Notes: generated by a model from the sequence alone, not told the origin. Shown: positions 12,475-25,257, numbered from the stretch's first letter. The stretch: DNA of 64,000 bases from Marchantia polymorpha subsp. ruderalis (GCA_037833965.1 AP031351.1:28346501-28410500); one strand, 5' to 3'. A program made the numbers and translations.

Positions 12475-13862
12475 ATGGACGCTCTGGCGCTGAGGGCACC
12501 GTTCCAGGCGCCTACGCGCGCCGGAGCTCGTTTGAATTGCGCGGCCCCGAAATTTTGTAGACTAGGAGGAGTGAGGGCGAGGCAGGATGTTCATGGCGCT
12601 GCCCCGAAAGCTCTCGAGCTCGAGCGGGAGGGCGAGAGTGCGGGCGTCGAGATTTCTCGGAGGAATTTGTTCAGCGCAGTGTTTGCTGCGGCGACGGCGT
12701 TGCCATTGATGCAGAAATTCGACGCCTCGGCCACTTCCTTCAGGCAGTACAATGATCGATTCGATGGCTATTCTTTTCGGTATCCCGAAGGGTGGATTCA
12801 GGTCCGAGGTGCCGGGGCCGACGTCTTCTTTCGAGACCCGGTGAATCTGGACGAGAATGTCGTCGTGGAATTTAGTTCGCCTTCGTCGTCGCGGTACAAG
12901 AGTGTGGAGGATCTTGGGACTCCGGAGCAAGCGGCCGAGAAAGTTCTGAATCAGTACTTGACGGAATTCATGTCCACCAGAATCGGGGTTCGTCGAGAGT
13001 CGAGCATCGTGTCCACCACGTCGAGGGTCGGCGAGGACGGCAGGCTCTACTACGATATCGAGGTAAGCGCTCTCGCTCTCGGTTTTACTTCTCCGGATCG
13101 TGAGCGGGCAGGCCCCATTCTACCTCACGGAATCTTCAGCACCAATCTTTGAATGACTTTCTGAACTTATCCATTCGCAAGGTGTGTTGAATGCTCTCTT
13201 TCGCAGCTCTCCGATCTAGAATCGTGTTGGGATCCTGAGATGTTCTTAAGCTCTCCAGTCCTATAAGTTTTCGTTGTGGTCATTTTCTTTGTGGTTTCGT
13301 TTCCACGAGGGTGGTAAGCCCTTTTATGCTACCCGTTTGTGGCTGCATTGGTATTCAGTGTTTAAGGGCAAGAAGCTTGACTTTTGATATGGTCTTTTGT
13401 TCCACATGATTCCCCCGGGGAGTTTTGTAGATCATTCCCTCTGTTTCTGCAATCTTTGAGGTTAAGTTTGTTTTAAGTTGGGCCAGTCAAACAAACTCAA
13501 GACTTGACGAAACTTCTGCTCTTTCCATTGGCAGTACCAGTCTGGTTGGGCTCACGAGTCTGGTGTGAAGAGGTTTTTTTCGGTAGGGTGAATGATCATA
13601 AGTTCTGGAGTGCTGATTTATCGTTGTGATCTCGTTACAGGTCAACGTGAAGTCTTTCGCCAACACGAATCAGCTAGCCGTGATGCCTCAGGATCGTGTG
13701 GCCAAATTAGAGTGGAGCAGGCGTTATCTTTCAGTAATAGGTGTCGAGAACAATCGCCTCTACGAGTTGCGCCTTCAAACTCCCGAGCGTGTGCTGGAGC
13801 AGGAGGGGGCCGACCTTCGGCAGATGATGACATCGTTTAAGCTTGTAAAATTAGACGCATAA
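12475..13862 (+). CDS. PPD2: Thylakoid-lumen PsbP-domain protein (PPD2-like)
   Basis: PsbP-domain proteins are lumenal relatives of the photosystem II extrinsic subunit PsbP; most PPD members have assembly or unknown roles. Exons are 12475-13062 and 13641-13862, joined by a 578-bp phase-0 intron (donor GAG|GTAAGC, acceptor TTACAG|GTC), giving 269 residues. Residues 1-60 resemble a stromal transit peptide. A twin-arginine SRRNLF (61-66), a hydrophobic stretch and ASA (84-86) form a Tat-type lumen signal, so the mature protein should start near residue 87. The domain opens with YSFRYPEGWIQVRGAG, continues with FFRDPVNLDENV and EFMSTRIGV, and after the intron has AVMPQDRVAKLEW and RRYLSVIGVENNRLYELR. 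This pattern fits PPD2 better than PsbP or PPL1, from memory. An AATAAA overlaps the stop codon. Convergent with the J-protein gene. Confidence 0.88.
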
Positions 13863-14551
13863 TAAAATTAGTGGGTATGAGTTTAACATCATGGCATGAG
13901 ATATTCGGCGCATTCACTTTTTTCTTTACCTACTTTCAACATCTACGTTCTTTTAAGCTACAGAGCTTCATGGTTGTACGTCTTGAATAACATTTAGAAA
14001 AAAAGCGGCTTAGGAAACTATTGTCTCACCTCCGTAGGCCGGAGGATAGAAGTCAGTCTCATGTCCAATTTGACTTCTCATTTGATTTTTTCACTTCTCT
14101 TTCACTTTCTGCCAAAATCAAAATTGCAGATGGAAACTGTTCACCATTGAAGCATGGCATTGTATATTTTTCCACCGATTGACTTGGATGCACGGAGAGG
14201 TTGGTATAAATCAAAGTGTGACAGACGGATAACTTCGTCTGATACATGAGTAGGCAGCTTTGGATCAGGGAGTGAATGAATGGGAACAGTTTGGAAACAT
14301 CAACCTTCATTGAACAATTGTCTTTCTTCTCCAGAAATAGTCGATGGCAAACTTGCCTAATTCGCCAGATCTTTACAGTCTCGCAATTGGAAGACTTTTT
14401 CGTTATCCATTGAAGGAGCACATATACAGGCACAACTTTCAAGTTTTTTTACAACTAGAAGTAACTCTTTACACCTTGACCCTTCAGAGACTTTGGCCCA
14501 CATGGATCTTCTGATAATTCATACTGTTACAAGTGGTTCCGACGTTTCGTC
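13863..14551. other. Short intergenic gap between convergent genes
   Basis: It holds the 3' ends of the PsbP-domain gene (+) and the J-protein gene (-). The short minus-strand frame at 14059-14442 has no recognisable motif. Nothing else is seen. Confidence 0.5.
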
Positions 14552-17500
14552 TTAGAACCTTTCGTCATCGAGTTCTAATCCTTCGGCTGCTAGGAGCTGT
14601 TGAACAAGCTTTGCCTTGGCCGCCTCGTCTGCTTTCCTCCTGTTGAGTTCCCTCTTTTTCAACACGAGTGTGTGGCGGTTGACAGTGGTTTCAAAGTTCT
14701 TCAGCGAAGCCTGCCTCTCCTTGGCCAAAATCCGTCGCTCCTCCTCTGGATCCACCTGCGGTCACAAGAAACGCATCATTCGTTACGACCACAGTGCCCT
14801 GAGAGTTGAATTAGAGACCCACCGTACAGCCCAGAACTCACTTGCAGGTTCCACTTTCCTACTGCCAGTTTGACCTTTACCAAGAGCACACTAACTTCGG
14901 AAGCTGATTGAGGAACGGAGCTTGAAATGGCTCGAGGTCAATCTGATCCTAGATGGTACGGGATTAGCCTCGACAGGCAACAAGAGGTTTGATTTGCGAG
15001 GCAGGAGGGCAAGCCAAACAGTTCGTGGCGCGAGGACTGTCCCGGAAATACTGCAAATCACGATCGAACAATTCCATCAACACGGTGCTCGCCATTGAGA
15101 TTAAACTTCGTAGGCACGATGTGGGAACACAGTACAGAACCGTAAGGTACGATTGGTTTGTTGCGCGAACCCCAACTGACCCACCGTTCCTGTCAGAACC
15201 CATTCTACGTTGACCTTGTACAAACAGCCGATAGAACACTCTCTGGCTGTCCATCACGTGCCGTTCTCGCCCCTCTTGGTCCAGCGACAGTCGTGCCAAA
15301 CTCCGCCTGTATTTTGCCCCAACATCGTGAGCACATACACATGTATGCACACGATGTAGGAAGCATAATACAGCCACAGTTCAGCACACTTTACTTCGGC
15401 ATGCTCCAGCGTCCATGGCGGAATGAACTGTCACATGAGAAAAACCTTGTCCCTAGATGATGCTCAAACGATGTCCTGTGTATAGATGGACGGTGTTACA
15501 CCCTTGAGACACATCCAGCCTCGATACCCACATGCTCTATACACATAGGCGTTCGAACACAACACCGACTCTTCAATCTTCTCCTGGAAGGAAGCCTTCG
15601 GAAGAGAAGGCTTTTTTATGAAGGCACTAATGTCAAATTCGGCAGGTGCGGTGTCCCGACATCGTGCATTACGGTTATCGGCATGTCAAGCACGATGCGG
15701 GAAGCAGCATCATACAGCCACATTTTGGCACACTTCGCTGCACTTGCTTCCCCGAAGCTCCTCAATTTGACCCGTTCTCCTCATAGATGGCGTCATGAAA
15801 CAGGTTGACATAAAGCAAAAGTAGAGTTGTACACAGCCCAGAGGACTGCGGTTGTAGCAAGGAGTAACTTGCCTGTATGAGGCGCAGATCTCGATGCTCA
15901 CTCTCAACTCAATGAGCACGACATCATACAGCCGGAATTCAGCATATTCCCGTTGTACGACCTACGTTTACTCTGCCACTTGCTGGCAAGCAGAGAGCTC
16001 GAGATGAGTTCGGACTGGCACAGAACAGGAGGAGAACATTGAATGACATCAAAAAGCCATTGTGCAGTGCAGTGCAGGTCAGGGCAGAGCAGCCTTGGCA
16101 GATCTGGATTGCGTGAGGGATCAGTGATACGAGCTTGCATGATATGAAGTTCGTATCGCTGCTGACACTGCTCCCCACAGTTTGACACAGTTCGCTGCAC
16201 ATGCTTCCCCGAAGCTTCCGGTACCTGTCCTTGGCATCGCGCACTGACCCCTCGTTGCGGGTCAGTCCTTGAAACTACGAAAGCGGCATAATGTAAGTTG
16301 ATGGTTCGGCTCTAGCATGCATGCTCGCAGGTCAGGCACGTCTTTATATTTGTTGCAAGCCTGTCTCCAGGACGGGGTTCATCCACTAAAAGATGAGGAA
16401 CGAGAGTGCCTGTAGGTCTCTGAAGGTCTGTTATTTTCCAAGTCCAGAAGTACTTGTCTTGGGTTGCCTGTAAAATGCTCAAAACATCGCACGCATATTC
16501 TCAAAGAAGAGCACGATGTTCAGATCATTATACAGCCGTTTTTTGACAAAGATTAAATGCACAGTAAACAAGTTCGTTACCAGCTGTTAATCTCCACATT
16601 CAGAAGTATGTCTTTCATTGCCTGTATCATGCTCGACACATCGCAAGCGTATTCTTCAGGAAGAGCACGATGTTGGGTCTTTGCACACCCAACGACTGGT
16701 ATGTACAAGCTAACATGTACATCCAAAAGATCATTACCAGCTGGTGATCGAAGGCTCATTTTCCAAATTGAGTGGGCACGAAGAGCAGTAAACACTAGCT
16801 ACGAAGGGACGAATGTTTCGGGGGTATGTGATAGGAAGTACATTACCTTGTGACGTGCGAGCCTTCGAGCCTTGAGACTCATCTCTCGTTGTTGTTGCTC
16901 TGCCCAGACACTTGCCGCCATATCACCACGCTGCTCAAACGCTTTCTTCTTCTTCATGACCCAATCCATCCATGCTCTAGATGCCTGCATAGGAAGCCCC
17001 ATTGACCGCAGTGAGTGATAGCTCTTCAACCATCAAATCATCACCCGCTACAAGAGACGAATTGCTCTGGTACTTGCAGAGGCCTACGAAGTCCAACAGG
17101 TGAAGGTCAGATACAGGAGCAGTAATAAGTGAAATGCCGCTAGACATCGACCTGCATTGGATTGATACGATGATCGAGATCATATTGTCTCCGCTGGTCA
17201 CGGTCCATAAGCAGTTCATAAGCAGCTTGAATCCTTATGAATTTAGATTCTGCTGTCTCTCCCTCTTCTAACAATTCCTTGCTGTTATCATACACTGAAC
17301 AATACCAGATCCCTTCAGTATATAAGATAGACATTGAAACCATAAACCCCGTGATACGAAGAACCTCGCATACTCCATACAGAAATCTTAAAGAGTTGAA
17401 GGTCCCGGAACAAATCAGTTGCTTTACCGTCAGGATGGAACTGCTTAGCCATTCTCCGATATGCAGCCTTTATTTCATCGTCCTCGACATCCCTGGAAAC

Positions 17501-18471
17501 CCCTGCAGGAGAAACATCATCCGAGTCATAAGGTGACATGTTTCTTGCTCGCCGAGCTTAACAATGCGCGCACGTGATAATTTATTCAAGGGCAGTGACA
17601 ATCTGCGGCCATCACGACCAGAAGACTCCGCCTGGTTCGCAAGATACAAGACGTGCCGCAGAGGACAGACAGACAACAAGCCTTGAAGTATCGGAAGGTT
17701 GTTGCTCTTGTGATCTGCTGTTACTGAAACATCTGAAAGAATATATTCCATAGATTGCCAGGGCACTGTTTTACTGAGCTGACGAGAACACGATATATCT
17801 CGTGTACTGAGCTCGGGCTAGCTTCTTCTGGATTGGAATGAGAATTTTTGACATGGGCCACTTCCTTGCCGCAAACGGATCTCGATTCAGCGCGAAGAAC
17901 CGGCGGCTCGGGTTTCTATGAAATGATCGAGGTTAAGAAAAACAAAAGGTTGGGAAGCGAGCAGCAGCAGCAGCAGTAGCAGAAGCTCCTTGATCTTCTC
18001 GGTGGACGAATTGTGGTTCGGAATGGAAGGTGCACCTTGCAGGCCAGGATGGCTACAAGTTTCCATCGACAGGAGCAAAGGCTCGACCGACTGGCGACCG
18101 ACGAGCCGAGGGCAAAGAACCCGCGCCTCTCGCACACCATAGCAAAATTGAAGCCTCAAATTGAAGACAGCAGGGCGTAAGCCAATCTCACCGAGAGTTT
18201 CGTAAGGCGACTCGTCCTCCTTCCATTGGGCTGCTGCCGCGCTCACGCGCAAAGCTCGTCTGGCCCCGGCGCAGCGGAAGCCATCGGGCGGACACTTCCA
18301 GATCGACTGCCCCCTCGATCGAGAGAGCGCACCACCGCCGACGAAAACCGACCGCCAGCAAGCTCTACCAGGAGCTCCATGCCTGCTCCCGGTGCCGGCG
18401 GCCAAGGCAGCGCAGCGGAGAGACGAAATTGCAGGCGCCCATCGTTGAGAGCAAATCCGAATCGCAGCCAT
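14552..18471 (-). CDS. Chloroplast-targeted J-domain (DnaJ-type) co-chaperone
   Basis: J-proteins stimulate the ATPase of Hsp70 through their HPD loop. Five inferred exons in transcript order are 18471-18192, 17502-17428, 17294-17152, 16984-16847 and 14755-14552; all borders are GT-AG with matching phases, giving 279 residues. Residues 1-80 are rich in Arg, Ser, Ala and Gly and end in RALRVSAAAA, typical of a plastid transit peptide. The J domain runs from about 86 to 150: SPYETLG, helix II EIKAAYRRMAKQF, HPD at 116-118 (codons close to the exon 2/3 junction), then AAYELLMDRDQRRQYD. A basic helical tail follows (AWMDWVMKKKKAFEQRGDM, then EEERRILAKERQ) and ends in QLLAAEGLELDDERF. There is no Gly/Phe region or zinc finger, so it is a type III J-protein. 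I do not recall the exact plant orthologue. The fourth intron is 2.1 kb and repeat-filled. Confidence 0.88.
14756..16846 (-). repeat. 2.1-kb intron of the J-protein gene packed with diverged repeats
   Basis: This is intron 4 of the J-protein gene. A motif containing GCACGATG, a nearby ATACAGCCA and, in the longer copies, TTCGCTGCAC and CTTCCCCGAAGCT recurs with many changes near 15113, 15346, 15689, 15913, 16170 (right half only), 16509 and 16673. A clearer direct duplication, about 95 bp long and offset by about 155 bp, lies at 16441-16537 and 16598-16690. No coding exon or known transposon was recognised in it. Confidence 0.7.
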
Positions 18472-18644
18472 GAGCGCCACAGAGCGCACGGTGCTCGAGT
18501 TCTTCTGCGTCGAGACCCAAGCCCCCGGCCAGCCCCCGCTCCTGCCCCAAGCGCTCGGCGTCTCACTCCGTACCACTCGAGCGACCACGACCGTGACCCC
18601 GACGGCGACTGCGACCGTGGCACTGCCCTGACCGGAAGTAAGCT

Positions 18645-18668
18645 GGTCGGTCGGTCGGTCGGTCGGTC
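18645..18668. repeat. Tetranucleotide (GGTC)6 repeat
   Basis: Six perfect tandem GGTC units lie about 175 bp upstream of the J-protein start codon. Confidence 0.95.
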
Positions 18669-19878
18669 AGGGTAGAGTCAGCGAAAGAGCGAGTGAGTTG
18701 AGGGGCTTCGACGCTCCACCGATGAATCTTCGAGACGAGAATTCCCGCGACCTGGAGAGATCCCAGATGGGACAGCGAGCCAGTTCTCATTCATGATTAG
18801 ACCGACACGACTCCTCCGTGAGCATTAGGTCGCGCGTCCTAGGACCTCAACGTGGACGGACGCTCTCTGCTCTCGATTTGCTCGAACGTCGAATTCTCTC
18901 GCCGAGGGATCTCCTCGGGACATGCTCTTCTCTTCTCTCTTCACCTGAGAATAATCTAAATGAGAATTCCCTTTTCGGTTGTCTCCTGAGCTCAGTCCTG
19001 CCGCGAAATCTCGTCCCGAAACCTACCTCTACGGGGCCATCTGCCACCTCCGATATGCCGTCAAAGATGTAAATAATATCAAGAATGCGAACCTATGCCA
19101 AGTTAATTAATATTAAAATTGAAAAAATATGCTAAATAATATAATATAAATATGAAAACCCATTTTCAGCAAGAATTTTTAAATCATGAAAATTTATGTG
19201 AAATAATAAAATATTAAAACCTCTTGCAAATAATCTATTTTAAAAAATGAAAATGTATGTGAGATAATATAATAAAAAATGAAAATATATGCTAATATAT
19301 TTAGTTAAAAAATGAAATATTGTGCAATATAATATAATATAAATAATGCAAACCTATGTTAAAATATCTATTATCAAAAATGAAAACCTATGCTAAGTAT
19401 TACGAAGGATGGAAAATATTTAATCTGCGAGGCTCGAATATTCGGGAGAGACGAAGTTCTTTAGGGTTTGCGTGGGGCTCAACAGCGCTTGATGTCCGTT
19501 TCCGGGAGGGACAATACTTTGCCCCGTCCGCTGAGTCTCTAACCAGTGATTGTGACCGGAGGTTCTTTCGCTTTCGTCCGGGAGTCCGTCTTTCGAGGAG
19601 TCTAGTCTGGAGAACGAGGCCATCGGAGGACGATACTTGTTGTCCCGTTTGTCCTCCTCGGAAAAGGCGATGAAATCGCGATCAGACACGTGGACGCACC
19701 TCATTCACCGGAACATCAAGCTTACATAGATGCTGACGTCCGACTGATGTGCAAAAATTATAAACCTTTCGGACCGGGACATCGTGATAACAGAAAGGGG
19801 AGTTGCCCATTGGATCCTCTAAAGGTTACCCGAAGGAGTCGATGCGAAAGGGTCGAGAGGAGAGACGGCCGTCGACGG

Positions 19879-19906
19879 CGCCCTCCGCCGTCGACGGCGG
19901 AGGGCG
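19879..19906. repeat. Perfect 28-bp GC-rich palindrome
   Basis: Fourteen bases, CGCCCTCCGCCGTC, are followed directly by their exact reverse complement, centred on GTCGAC. It lies about 200 bp upstream of the IF-2 start codon and could form a cruciform or an RNA hairpin. Function unknown. Confidence 0.95.
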
Positions 19907-20101
19907 TCTAGAGAGTGCGGGAGTGGTGGTGGGGGCAAGAGTGTGGGGGATTCTGTGGCTCGAGGACGAGGACGAGGCGACGACGAGGAGGCGATGGTGC
20001 AACTGTTGAGACGATCTCTGCGACAAGACTGAACTGAATTGCGGTCGATGAGAGCGAGCGAGCGAGCGATCGAGCACGCCTCGAGCACTCAGGGATGTTA
20101 A

Positions 20102-23083
20102 ATGGCAAGGAGCGTAGCTGCAGCCGTTTTCAGGCGCGTTGCCGCTAGCTCTCAGCAGTCGTCTTCGTCGTCGTTGTCCTCCTCCACTCCGCTCTCCCAA
20201 TGGACTAAAAGCGCTTGCGGTGAGTCGCGATCCGATGCCGAAATCTCGATTCTCTCCTCCTCTATCTCCCTCGAGGCTCGATCTTTTTCCGAATTTCTGT
20301 CTCGCCCGATCTAATGTCTCGATTTATTTGGAGTGGTGCATATTTCGTCGTCAATCTCTTCTCGTCGATCTTCCTGCAGCACGTGGCTCGTGTCGAATTT
20401 TAAGCTCGGCCCGATTCGTGGATTTTATTAGCGCGCGCGTCGTCGGGGATTTTTCCGTTGGATGTGTCGATGCGGGAAACCCTAGAAACGCATCGTCGGG
20501 TTGCCATGTTGAATAATAGGGAGATCCAGGAAGGGATTTTAGGGTTAAGTGGATTCTGGTACTCGCCTGGAAAATTGTGCAGCCCGAGCGTCCTGTTCGT
20601 TCATGGGCCGCCTTTTGTCGGAATTGAAGTCGCGGAGTAATGGATGTCCTGTCGTAGTGTCCGAGGGATGTCAGCGTCTCGGAGAATTCTGGGTTTAATT
20701 TGTGTGTGATGTGGTCGAGCAGATGTTGCGGGAGAAGAAGCTGGGAATTTGTCTCCGCTGCTGAGACGATGGATTACGAAGAGTGCTTTTCGGAAGGAGG
20801 CAGCAGGATCGACCCAAACTCTGCCCAAAAGATTCAACCCGAAGAAGTCCGGGGTAAGTCGCACAATCAGCCAGAATTCGCAAATGGCGATTCGCCTCAA
20901 ACGATTTCTTACTTGTCCTTCAAACCAAAATTATGAACCGCTTTTATTCACGCCTTGGCTTTTCTCCGCTCTCCAGGGTTTGAAGCCACAGAAATATGGA
21001 AAAGAGCTGAAAGCAGCACCGATCGCGATCCCGACCCCAGTTCGGCCCCCCAAGGTGCGCAGAGGAGTGATGAAAGTGCGTCCTCCCGTCGTCACCGTCA
21101 TGGGGCACGTGGATCACGGGAAAACGTCGCTCCTCGATGCCCTGCGAGAAACGTCGTTAGCTGCGAAGGAGGCAGGCGGGATCACGCAACATTTGGGAGC
21201 CTTCGAGGTGAGCATGAAATCTGGGGCGTCTCTGACATTTCTGGACACGCCCGGCCACGCGGCTTTCAGTGAGATGAGGGCGAGAGGGGCCGCAGTCACG
21301 GACATCGTGGTGCTGGTCGTCGCGGCAGACGACGGTGTCATGCCGCAGACCCGCGAAGCCATGAAGCATGCTCTGGCTGCGAAAGTGCCAATCGTCGTCG
21401 CCATCAACAAATGTGACAAACCGGAAGCGAATCCTGAGAAAGTGAGGCAGCAGCTTGCTGCCGAGGGGCTCGAGCTGGAAGACATCGGTGGAAACGTGCA
21501 GGTGGTGGAAATCTCGGCAACCAAGAAAATGGGCCTGGACCAGCTCGAGGAGGCATTGCTGCTGCAGGCCGAGTTTATGGACCTGCAGGCCAGTGCTGAG
21601 GAGGATGTCCACGCCGTTGTCGTGGAGGCTCGCATCGATCGTGGTCAAGGGCCTCTGGCCACTGCCATCGTCAGGGAGGGGACGCTGACGCCGGGGCAGT
21701 ACATCGTCGTCGGGGCGCAGTGGGGAAGGATAAGGGCGTTGAGGAACATGTTGGGCCTCCAGATCCCATCCGCTGGCCCTTCGATTCCTGTAGAAATCGA
21801 TGGGCTGAAAGGAGTTCCGGAAGCAGGGGACGAAGTGGTCGTGGTAGCCAACGAAGAGCAAGCGAGGAAGCTGAGCGAGGAAAGGTTTCTGGTCATGGAA
21901 GCAGGACGTTTGGAGAGGCTGAGCAGGCACAACTCAGATTCCGATTCCGACTCCCTGGAGACTGAAGAGGAGAAATCAGAGAAGAAAGAAATGGTTGTTT
22001 TGGTAAAAGCTGACGTCCAAGGCACAGCTCAAGCCGTCAGTCAAGCTCTGGAAGGGCTGAGCAGTGCACAGGTACGTCAGACAAGTCCTCCTCACGCACA
22101 CTCATCTCTTCTGGTAGACAGTTGATATCTATGTGCACTGGAGGGGTCTTCATAAACAAATCCACAATTCCAACAGCAGTCTTTGCACTGGTTCTGCGCA
22201 TCTCTGCAAAACAGAAGAGATATCTAGGCTTCGTGACGGACCTCCATTTGCACGTAGTCAGTAGGAGGAAGTGCAGATTGCTCTTGCTCTTGTTCGTTTT
22301 TGGGGCCGGAATGAACGATTCTGCAGTCTGCTGGTTGTGACCAAGTGGTTACCTTTTTATATTGGTACACGTGCAGCGTTGTCACCACAACCTCGATCGG
22401 TCCACTTCATCAGTGATGAGCATGTTTTAAAGTCAGAGATTTTAACCATCCATGTATTATCTGTAGAGTTCGATCTAACCTGTGTCTGGGTGTTTCAGGT
22501 GGCCGTGAACATAGTCCATGCCGGAGTTGGGCCGGTGTCGCAGTCTGATGTTGCACTGGCGGAAGCATGTGGAGCATGTGTTGTCGGCTTCAATGTTCGG
22601 GCAATGGCAGGGGCTGTGGATGCGGCGGCGAAGCGTGCGAAGATCAAAGTGTGTCAACACCGAATCATCTACCACCTGCTAGAGGACATCGGCAAGATGA
22701 TAGTAGGCATGGCTCCCGGAACTAAGGAGACGAGAGTAGCCGGGCAAGCTGAAATTCTGAGCGTTTTCGAGATCAAGGGAAGGGGACGAGAGTGCCGAGG
22801 TGCTACCAAAATTGCAGGCTGCAAGGTGGTCGAGGGTAAATTGACTCGGGATTCAAGGATCCGCGTCATGCGGAGTGGTGAGGTTTTGTTTGAAGGACCG
22901 TGCGCATCGCTAAGGCGAGAGAAGGATGACGTCGAGACAGCGATCAAGGGCACTGAATGTGGGATTGTTTTGAAAGACTGGATAGACTTCCAAGTAGGAG
23001 ATGTCATCCAGTGCATCGAGGATGTCCGAAGGATGCCCAAGTTCGTGTCTTCTCAGAGCGGTGCCGTGCGCATTGAATGCTAG
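20102..23083 (+). CDS. Organellar translation initiation factor IF-2 (probably mitochondrial)
   Basis: IF-2 is the GTPase that brings initiator fMet-tRNA to the small ribosomal subunit and promotes subunit joining. Exons are 20102-20219, 20723-20853, 20977-22071 and 22499-23083, with GT-AG borders and phases 1,0,0, giving 642 residues. The N-terminus (MARSVAAAVFRRVAASS) is an Arg/Ser/Ala amphipathic presequence. The G domain has GHVDHGKTS (about 126), GGITQHLGAFEV, DTPGH (about 173), NKCD (about 227) and SATKKMGLDQL. Domain II follows, then an acidic Ser/Asp/Glu linker (HNSDSDSDSLETEEE), and the C-terminal domains with GVGPVSQSDVALAEACGA and ECGIVLKDWIDFQVGDVIQC. The short N-terminus favours the mitochondrial type over the long chloroplast IF-2, but this is inference. 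The 123-bp second intron is free of in-frame stops. Confidence 0.93.
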
Positions 23084-25257
23084 GATTCGGAAGCTCAACC
23101 AATTTTTATCTCCATCCATCAAGCCTTACATCATATAGGGCTCTTAGTATCTTTTTGCCGAGTGTAAAGAGTAATTGTTAAACGGGGTAAAAAAGCCCTT
23201 TAGTAGGTAGATAATCTGTTCCCACTCCTCACGCAGTCATTTGTGACATCTATGAAAAAGAGGAATAAAGATGCAGCCATACTCTGCTGTCTCTCACTGC
23301 CGAGAGAGATATCTATGAGGACCTTGCAAGTAATGTTTTTATCGTTTCTTTGGGCTTCATACTTTATACTACGATTGTCCAAGCGTTTATGGCGTCCTGT
23401 GTCTATTTCCTTGTTTTCTGACTTGTTTCACAGTTCTGATCCTTGTTCTGGCCAGCGGAGATTTGGCTCTTATGCATTCACACACACTCAAATCTCAGTG
23501 AGCTGATTTCTGTCGAGCTTTCGATTGTAACAACTGTGTCGATTATCTGTCACTTCCTCGATCCTGGGTCTACCCTGGGTCTACGCCCGTATGGTTGGAG
23601 CACTTGGGTTCGCACCTTGTTCCGTGCAGGAGTGATTGGATCGAGACTCTCTCGTATTACGGTTCATGGTTTCACAGCCGAGAGGTTTCCTTCTTTTTCC
23701 TTCGAGATCAGATCTGAAGTTTTTGTAACATCTTTATGAGGAGAACGTTTCAGTTCTTGGACGAGATCAAGCGCATTTCCGATTCCTCGCCGTTTTCTTC
23801 AGCAACTTAGACTTCTCTCAGAAATAGCTGGATCAGAAAATGATTCTGGTTTCTCTTGTAGCTTGACCCTATTCTACAGATGTCTGTGAAAGTGTATATC
23901 TTTCCCAGGCAATCTCAGACTCCTCAGAAAAGGGTGGATCAGAGATGATTTCTGGATGGTTCCCTTAGTATCTGTGACCCATTTCCACAAATGTCTGTGA
24001 AATTGTGTTCCATGATGTCTTCATGCTTCAGGAGTCACACACAAGTCGAGGCACGTCCCTACGGTAAAAGCTATGGATGAATCAAACCAGGTTAGGTGTC
24101 GATCGGTGTATTTTGTCATCGCTGGACGGTTGAGGAACGGAGTCCAAATCGCAAGTTGTAGCTCTTGCGAGCAAGAATGCGCGCATCGTTGTAATAGCTT
24201 GAACGTGGAATAGAATGGTTAGATAGATATGCAGGCGATGCGGGGCACAACCTCTCTCGTCAAAAGCCATAACACTGTCGACCTTAAATCACTTCTGCAG
24301 TGTTCTGGATTTCAGATTTGTCGAGTCGAACCTCCAATGACTCGTGGAGTAATGCACGGAGTTCATCAGCCCAGGTCGCGAATGTGAGGGAAAAATTCCC
24401 CGTAATGCATCGTCTTGAGCACTCACTCCCTGTGCTCGCTCAATCATAATTTATTCTCTGATCTGATCTGGCCTGATCTTCAGCGCAGGTTTTTCAATTT
24501 CACACATCTGGGGGACTCTGGGCAGAACAGGGATGCAAGCAGCATATCGAATCTCTGTAGTCCAGACTATGGAAGCAGCATTGCCCACTCCTTATCTTTG
24601 CAAGGACTTAGATAGATGTCACCACCTTACCTCAACTGGAATCGAGTGGCAGCAGAACAGCGTCACCTTCCAGAGGCACAGTGTCTAAAGTATACTGGCC
24701 CGGGCAGTGGCAATCGTAGCCAAGAGTAGACAAACAGACGACTGCTGATCGTGTGGTGACAAGCACGATTCGTGACGACCAGATTACACAACGATCACGA
24801 GAATTGACGAATGGGGAGGCAACCACGATCCGCTCGCTTCTGGAGATTCGCCACAAGAGGGTTCGGGAACATTTAGACCACAACTCGACGCGAATCGGTC
24901 TGAGATTTGAACGCCTCACCTCCACCATAGATGCATCTCTGAGATCGAAAACAAATTACGTCTTCGCAATCGTTCGTGCACAGTCGGAGCAAATTGAACA
25001 TCCAATGAAATCAGAGCCGGGTCAAGACGGCCTTCAATTCAAGCACACAACATTTCAATTCAATTCAAGCCTTCAATTGAAGCGAGCCGAGACGAAGATC
25101 AGCAATCAGCAATCATCAGCCACACACGCACACAATCTCCATTCTCCACAAGGTGGTTGATGATGATGATAATGAATGGATCGGGTCAGGATTTGCTAGA
25201 ACTATATTTCCAAGTGATTTTAAACGGATCGGTACAAGTGTTCGTCGTGAGCTCTGA
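23084..25257. other. Intergenic region between convergent IF-2 and OsmC genes
   Basis: The first 200 bp include an AATAAA-like signal near 23263 that may serve IF-2. A diverged direct duplication lies at 23810-24006. Frames such as 24753-25160 (+) show no motif. The last part should be 3' untranslated region of the OsmC gene. Confidence 0.45.
23810..24006. repeat. Diverged tandem duplication, about 108-bp period
   Basis: Two adjacent blocks share GACTYCTCAGAA-, GGATCAGA-, TTTCT- and GATGTCTGTGAAA-like words in the same order with several substitutions and small indels, at about 23810-23895 and 23918-24006. Confidence 0.6.

Larger units (their letters stand above)
18472..20101. other. Divergent intergenic region (J-protein / IF-2 promoters)
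   Basis: The J-protein gene (-) and the IF-2 gene (+) diverge from this 1.6-kb region, so it should hold both promoters. It contains a GGTC hexamer array, an AT-rich block at about 19065-19400 in which AAAATGAAAA-type words recur, and a GC-rich 28-bp palindrome. No convincing gene lies inside it. Confidence 0.5.

Noticed and set aside
24315..24345. tRNA-like T-arm word (TCGAACCTCC)
   Set aside because: No matching acceptor stem or anticodon arm could be built around it on either strand.
24753..25160. 135-codon plus-strand frame downstream of IF-2
   Set aside because: No motif; it overlaps the expected 3' region of the convergent OsmC gene.
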